Positions 33,825 to 36,782 of a DNA stretch of 36,782 nucleotides are shown here, piece by piece (the stretch's first letter is position 1; every line of letters begins with the position of its first letter). Position numbers and translations under genes: made by a program. Source of the stretch: Bacteroidales bacterium UBA1205 (GTDB lineage Bacteria; Bacteroidota; Bacteroidia; Bacteroidales; WCHB1-69); contig DBXT01000059.1 of assembly GCA_002309615.1 (NCBI GenBank), forward strand, positions 1 to 36,782, given 5' to 3'. The notes under the pieces were generated by a model. That model made no database searches, had not been told where the DNA came from, and worked only from the letters and a program-made list of their open reading frames with translations.

Positions 33825-36032
33825 ATGGAACTTCTCATCATCACACATGCAGACTTTACACTCACTATAGAGTGTTCCCATTTCTGGCAGGAATGGCAGA
33901 AAGGAGTGGGCAATATGGGGGGTGATGACCAATTGACTTCCACTTATTTTTGGACAGAAGGTGTCGAAAAAGTGGAACGGACCAACGGGGAAGAAGGTCG
34001 GCCAACGGAAATTATCTCTGGAAAGCCCGACGAAAAAGCATTCTTCTTTGAACAGACCGACTACAGCATTTGGGTAGAGTTCAAGGAAGGTGTGACAGAT
34101 GCCCGATTTGTCAGCCAAAGGTCTGATGTTAATGAACATTTCTCGTGGAAAAAGACACAACGTGTTTTGATGGGATTTTTAAACTACGGAAACGATATAG
34201 GGCGAGCCGATTTGCCTTTGCGTTATACCATTAAAGGAGAGCAAAAGAATTTTGTCTTTTCATACGATGTCATTTCCGCTAAACTGGACTATCATAGCGA
34301 TTGGAAACTTATACTTCAGGACATTGAGAAGGAATATCGTATGCTCTCGTTGGATTATTTGAAGCGAACTTATCACGGCATATCCGAAGGCGAAGGCGAA
34401 TCTTACGATATCATTTGGTGGAACATCTTCCGCAATCTACAAGAGAAATTCGTGCGTGCCACCCGTAATATCATTGATCGTCCCAGGCATCGTCTCAAAA
34501 CCATTTCGTCTTACAAACGAGCCGACCAAATCAGGCATTTTAGTTCGTTTTTGGAACAACAGTTCGCCGAACACCGCACAGAGGAGTCTAAACTATATTT
34601 GGTTGAAGAACAGCAGCATACTCACAATACGGTTGAAAACCGTTTTTTTAAACATGCACTGATTGTTATTCAAAAACGATATTCGGATTTGGCCGGGCGA
34701 GTCTTGAAGTTCAAAATACCGTTATCTGACAATGTTCGTGAACAAATACAACACTCTGAGAAAGAATTGAAACACTTGCTGAACAACCCGTTTTTCCGCA
34801 CCGTAGGCAACTTCGAGGGGTTGAAACAAGAGTCGCTTGTATTGCAACGCGACACCAATTATTCAACTATATACCGCACTTATTTTATTCTGCGTAAATC
34901 GTTCAGTTTAAACGATGGAATGTTCCGTATGGAAACAAAAGACATCGCAACTTTATACGAGATTTGGTGTTTTATCGAAGTGAGCCATATTGTCAGAGAG
35001 CAATTGGGCATAAGTGAGGAAGATATGGACCATAGCAACCGAATGGAAATGAACGGTTTGTTCTCTTGGGAACTTGGCAAAGGCGAACAATCTCGCATTT
35101 TATACAGAAAAGACGGTGTGGAACTGGCCGAATTGGTATATAATCCTAAACAAACGGAAAAGGAGAACGACAAAATCGGCATTAATAATTTGGAGGTTTG
35201 CACAGTTCCGCAAAAGCCTGACATTGTGTTGCAACTGACCAAAGATGACGTGGAAAAAGGGATGAGAATGACCTATCTATTTGATGCCAAATACCGTATT
35301 GACAAAAAAGATAGTTTGGGTGTTGACTTGCCTCCCGAAGATGCCATTAACCAAATGCATCGCTTCCGTGATGCTATTTATTACAGGGACTACGATTCGC
35401 AACAACTCAAAAAAGAGGTCATTGGAGGCTATATCTTGTTTCCTGGCGACGGTGAGTCTGCCGATGTACAACTTTCAAAATTTTACAAGAGCATTGAAGA
35501 AGTCAATATAGGAGCATTTCCGTTAAAACCCAAAAATGAAGAAAACAGAAAGCTTTTGGAGCAGTTTGTAAAGAAACTTATTGATACATCATCTTCTGAA
35601 ATAATCTCAAAAGTGATTCCACAAAAGGGAACAACTGTATTTGTTCCTAATCGTGTTTTAATAGGTCTGGTCACCTCAAGTTCTAGAAGAGGTTATTACA
35701 AAAGTTTTGAAGATGGTAATGCGGACTTGTACTATACCGGTCCAAACTTTCCGTCAACTATTCTCCTTCACAATTTGCATTTCTTTATCCCATATTTTAA
35801 AGAAAAAGGTATACGCGATGTCTATGAAATAACCAGCATAAGAACAATCAAAGGAAGTGAAGCTAAACAATTTGAGCCTGATGCAGTTAATCCGGATGAT
35901 ATACGTTTGGCTTTTCATTTGCGTTTTCATCACAGATTATTTGAGGAAGTTAAAAAAATTGATACTTCTGGAATAATTAATCGGACTTTTATTGATACTT
36001 GTTTTGATAATCTTGAAAGTCTTGTCCTATGA
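33825..36032 (+). CDS. McrC-like restriction nuclease subunit (DUF2357 plus PD-(D/E)XK)
   Basis: A 735-aa protein. The N-terminal half resembles DUF2357 (TYHGISEGEGESYDIIWW, RFFKHALIVIQKRY, EKELKHLLNNPFFRTVGNF). The nuclease core has KPDIVLQL (Asp466) and FDAKYRID (Asp487-Ala-Lys489), the PD-(D/E)XK triad, followed by a conserved DAINQMHRFRDAI. This is the arrangement of McrC and of the second restriction subunit in LlaJI-like systems, which cut DNA when driven by the McrB-like GTPase. A C-terminal extension (about 600-735) is of unknown role. ATG 33825 lies just beyond the repeat array. The stop overlaps the vsr start by 4 bp. Confidence 0.9.
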   Translation: MELLIITHADFTLTIECSHFWQEWQKGVGNMGGDDQLTSTYFWTEGVEKVERTNGEEGRPTEIISGKPDEKAFFFEQTDYSIWVEFKEGVTDARFVSQRSDVNEHFSWKKTQRVLMGFLNYGNDIGRADLPLRYTIKGEQKNFVFSYDVISAKLDYHSDWKLILQDIEKEYRMLSLDYLKRTYHGISEGEGESYDIIWWNIFRNLQEKFVRATRNIIDRPRHRLKTISSYKRADQIRHFSSFLEQQFAEHRTEESKLYLVEEQQHTHNTVENRFFKHALIVIQKRYSDLAGRVLKFKIPLSDNVREQIQHSEKELKHLLNNPFFRTVGNFEGLKQESLVLQRDTNYSTIYRTYFILRKSFSLNDGMFRMETKDIATLYEIWCFIEVSHIVREQLGISEEDMDHSNRMEMNGLFSWELGKGEQSRILYRKDGVELAELVYNPKQTEKENDKIGINNLEVCTVPQKPDIVLQLTKDDVEKGMRMTYLFDAKYRIDKKDSLGVDLPPEDAINQMHRFRDAIYYRDYDSQQLKKEVIGGYILFPGDGESADVQLSKFYKSIEEVNIGAFPLKPKNEENRKLLEQFVKKLIDTSSSEIISKVIPQKGTTVFVPNRVLIGLVTSSSRRGYYKSFEDGNADLYYTGPNFPSTILLHNLHFFIPYFKEKGIRDVYEITSIRTIKGSEAKQFEPDAVNPDDIRLAFHLRFHHRLFEEVKKIDTSGIINRTFIDTCFDNLESLVL

Positions 36033-36547
36033 CCGACTGTCTCACACCCTCACAACGCCACCATTGTATGTCACATATACGCAGCAAGGCGACCAAGCCC
36101 GAAATGGCTGTGCGGAAATGGTTGTGGGCACACGGATACAGATATCGTTTGAATGTAAAGAGCGTACCGGGCAAGCCGGACATTGTAATGCGGAGGTATC
36201 GCACTGCCATTTTTGTCAACGGATGTTTTTGGCATGGTCACGGGGTGGATTTCGGACGAAAGGTTGAAAGTTCAAAGTGCTGCAAGATTCCTGATACAAA
36301 CCGTGATTTTTGGGTGGCAAAGATACAAAGGAATCAGGAACGGGACCAAATGAATTACAAAAAATTAGTTGAAAACGGTTGGCAGGTGATTGTACTTTGG
36401 GCCTGCCAGCTCAAGTCCAAACAAATGGAAAAAATCATGTTGCAAGTAGAAGTGCAGCTTCACGGCTATTATCTTCGCAGCATAAAAGCGGCAAATGGCA
36501 AACATTCATGTTCGTCAGGCAAAAAAATAATTAAGATTGAAAAGTAA
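36029..36547 (+). CDS. vsr: Very short patch repair endonuclease
   Basis: A 172-aa Vsr. It nicks 5' of the T in T:G mismatches left when m5C deaminates, so it pairs naturally with m5C methyltransferases. Visible: RHHCMSHIRSKATKPE with Glu25, catalytic Asp51 in GKPDIV, the intercalating/active segment FVNGCFWHGH (Trp68, His69), and the later FWVAKIQRNQERD helix. Position 64 is Asn where the Escherichia coli enzyme has His64. The C-terminus is longer than the minimal family domain. The ATG overlaps the stop of the McrC-like gene (ATGA), which argues for one transcript and translational coupling. Confidence 0.94.
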   Translation: MTDCLTPSQRHHCMSHIRSKATKPEMAVRKWLWAHGYRYRLNVKSVPGKPDIVMRRYRTAIFVNGCFWHGHGVDFGRKVESSKCCKIPDTNRDFWVAKIQRNQERDQMNYKKLVENGWQVIVLWACQLKSKQMEKIMLQVEVQLHGYYLRSIKAANGKHSCSSGKKIIKIEK

Positions 36548-36558
36548 ATAAAAGAAAT

Positions 36559-36782
36559 ATGAAACACACTCTTTACAAAACCCAAGGCACTTGCTCGCAG
36601 TTGATAGATGTGACAGTCGATGAGCAGGATGTGATACAGCAGGTTTCCTTTTATGGCGGTTGTCATGGCAACTTGCAGGCGGTCTGCCGTTTGGTGAAAG
36701 GGAAAAAGGCGGACGAGGTAATCAAAAAACTCAAGGGCATCCGTTGCGGGGACAAACCCACCTCTTGTCCGGACCAGCTTTG
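36559..36782 (+). CDS. TSCPD domain-containing protein (partial)
   Basis: From ATG 36559 the frame is open to the window edge (74 codons). The protein is small and has a CHGNLQAVCRL helix and the family-naming TSCPDQL segment at the end, as in the TIGR03905 family of about 80-90 aa, so only a few residues are missing. Function is unknown; Cys residues suggest a metal or redox site, and similar domains occur in vitamin B12-dependent ribonucleotide reductases. It lies 11 bp after vsr but is probably a housekeeping gene flanking the island. Confidence 0.88.
   Translation, partial: MKHTLYKTQGTCSQLIDVTVDEQDVIQQVSFYGGCHGNLQAVCRLVKGKKADEVIKKLKGIRCGDKPTSCPDQL

Noticed and set aside
33539..33943. Minus-strand open frame of 134 codons with repeated Pro-Phe peptides
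   Set aside because: It is the translation of the 79-bp DNA repeat array and overlaps the starts and ends of two well-supported genes on the other strand.
26124..36547. Prophage or integrative element carrying the island
   Set aside because: No integrase, transposase, tRNA target or flanking direct repeat is visible within the window.

Overview
The window looks like a chromosomal segment of a Bacteroidales-type member of the Bacteroidota. Evidence: a type A type-IX-secretion sorting domain, a TonB-dependent receptor with a carboxypeptidase-regulatory-like N-terminus, Bacteroidota-style lipoproteins, a RibBA fusion next to DUF1573-yajC-ybbR, and TANNTTTG -7 promoter boxes upstream of most transcription units. 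I cannot name a genus.

Layout. (1) 1-12356: two divergent paralogous giant secreted proteins. The left one is cut by the window edge (1-737, minus). The right one is about 3,800 residues, with four repeated modules (Ig-like linker plus right-handed beta-helix) and a C-terminal T9SS sorting domain. (2) 12444-15793: prfA, uvrC and rpmB on plus, closed by a strong hairpin terminator. (3) 15874-19020: a minus-strand operon read DUF1573 lipoprotein, yajC, ybbR-like, ribBA, O-methyltransferase. (4) 19217-20767: a small unknown protein and a small membrane protein with an HEYGH motif on plus, convergent with a cysteine synthase on minus. (5) 20999-25266: a minus-strand operon of beta-helix lipoprotein, TonB-dependent receptor, and HMA-domain metal-binding protein with a Cys-rich tail. 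A secreted TonB C-terminal-domain protein follows at 25563-26012.

(6) 26124-36547 is a defence island, all on plus and mostly overlapping or nearly so: C5-cytosine methyltransferase 1; GHKL ATPase with a C-terminal Ymh/HEPN-like domain; C5-cytosine methyltransferase 2; McrB-like AAA+ GTPase; AlbA_2/HATPase (Schlafen-like) protein; a three-copy 79-bp repeat array; McrC-like DUF2357/PD-(D/E)XK nuclease; Vsr mismatch nicking enzyme. Two m5C methyltransferases plus a McrB/McrC-like pair is the composition of LlaJI-type GTP-dependent restriction-modification. The embedded GHKL-HEPN fusion, the AlbA_2 gene between the restriction subunits and the repeat array go beyond that core and are the best candidates for something undescribed. 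The proposed logic is inference: two MTases protect the two strands of an asymmetric site, McrB/McrC cuts unmodified DNA, Vsr repairs T:G mismatches from m5C deamination, and the ATPase-HEPN protein is a second, possibly abortive, effector. (7) A TSCPD-domain gene (36559 onward) runs off the right edge.

No rRNA, tRNA, CRISPR array, integrase or transposase was seen. The longest stretch without a gene is about 296 bp (25267-25562).
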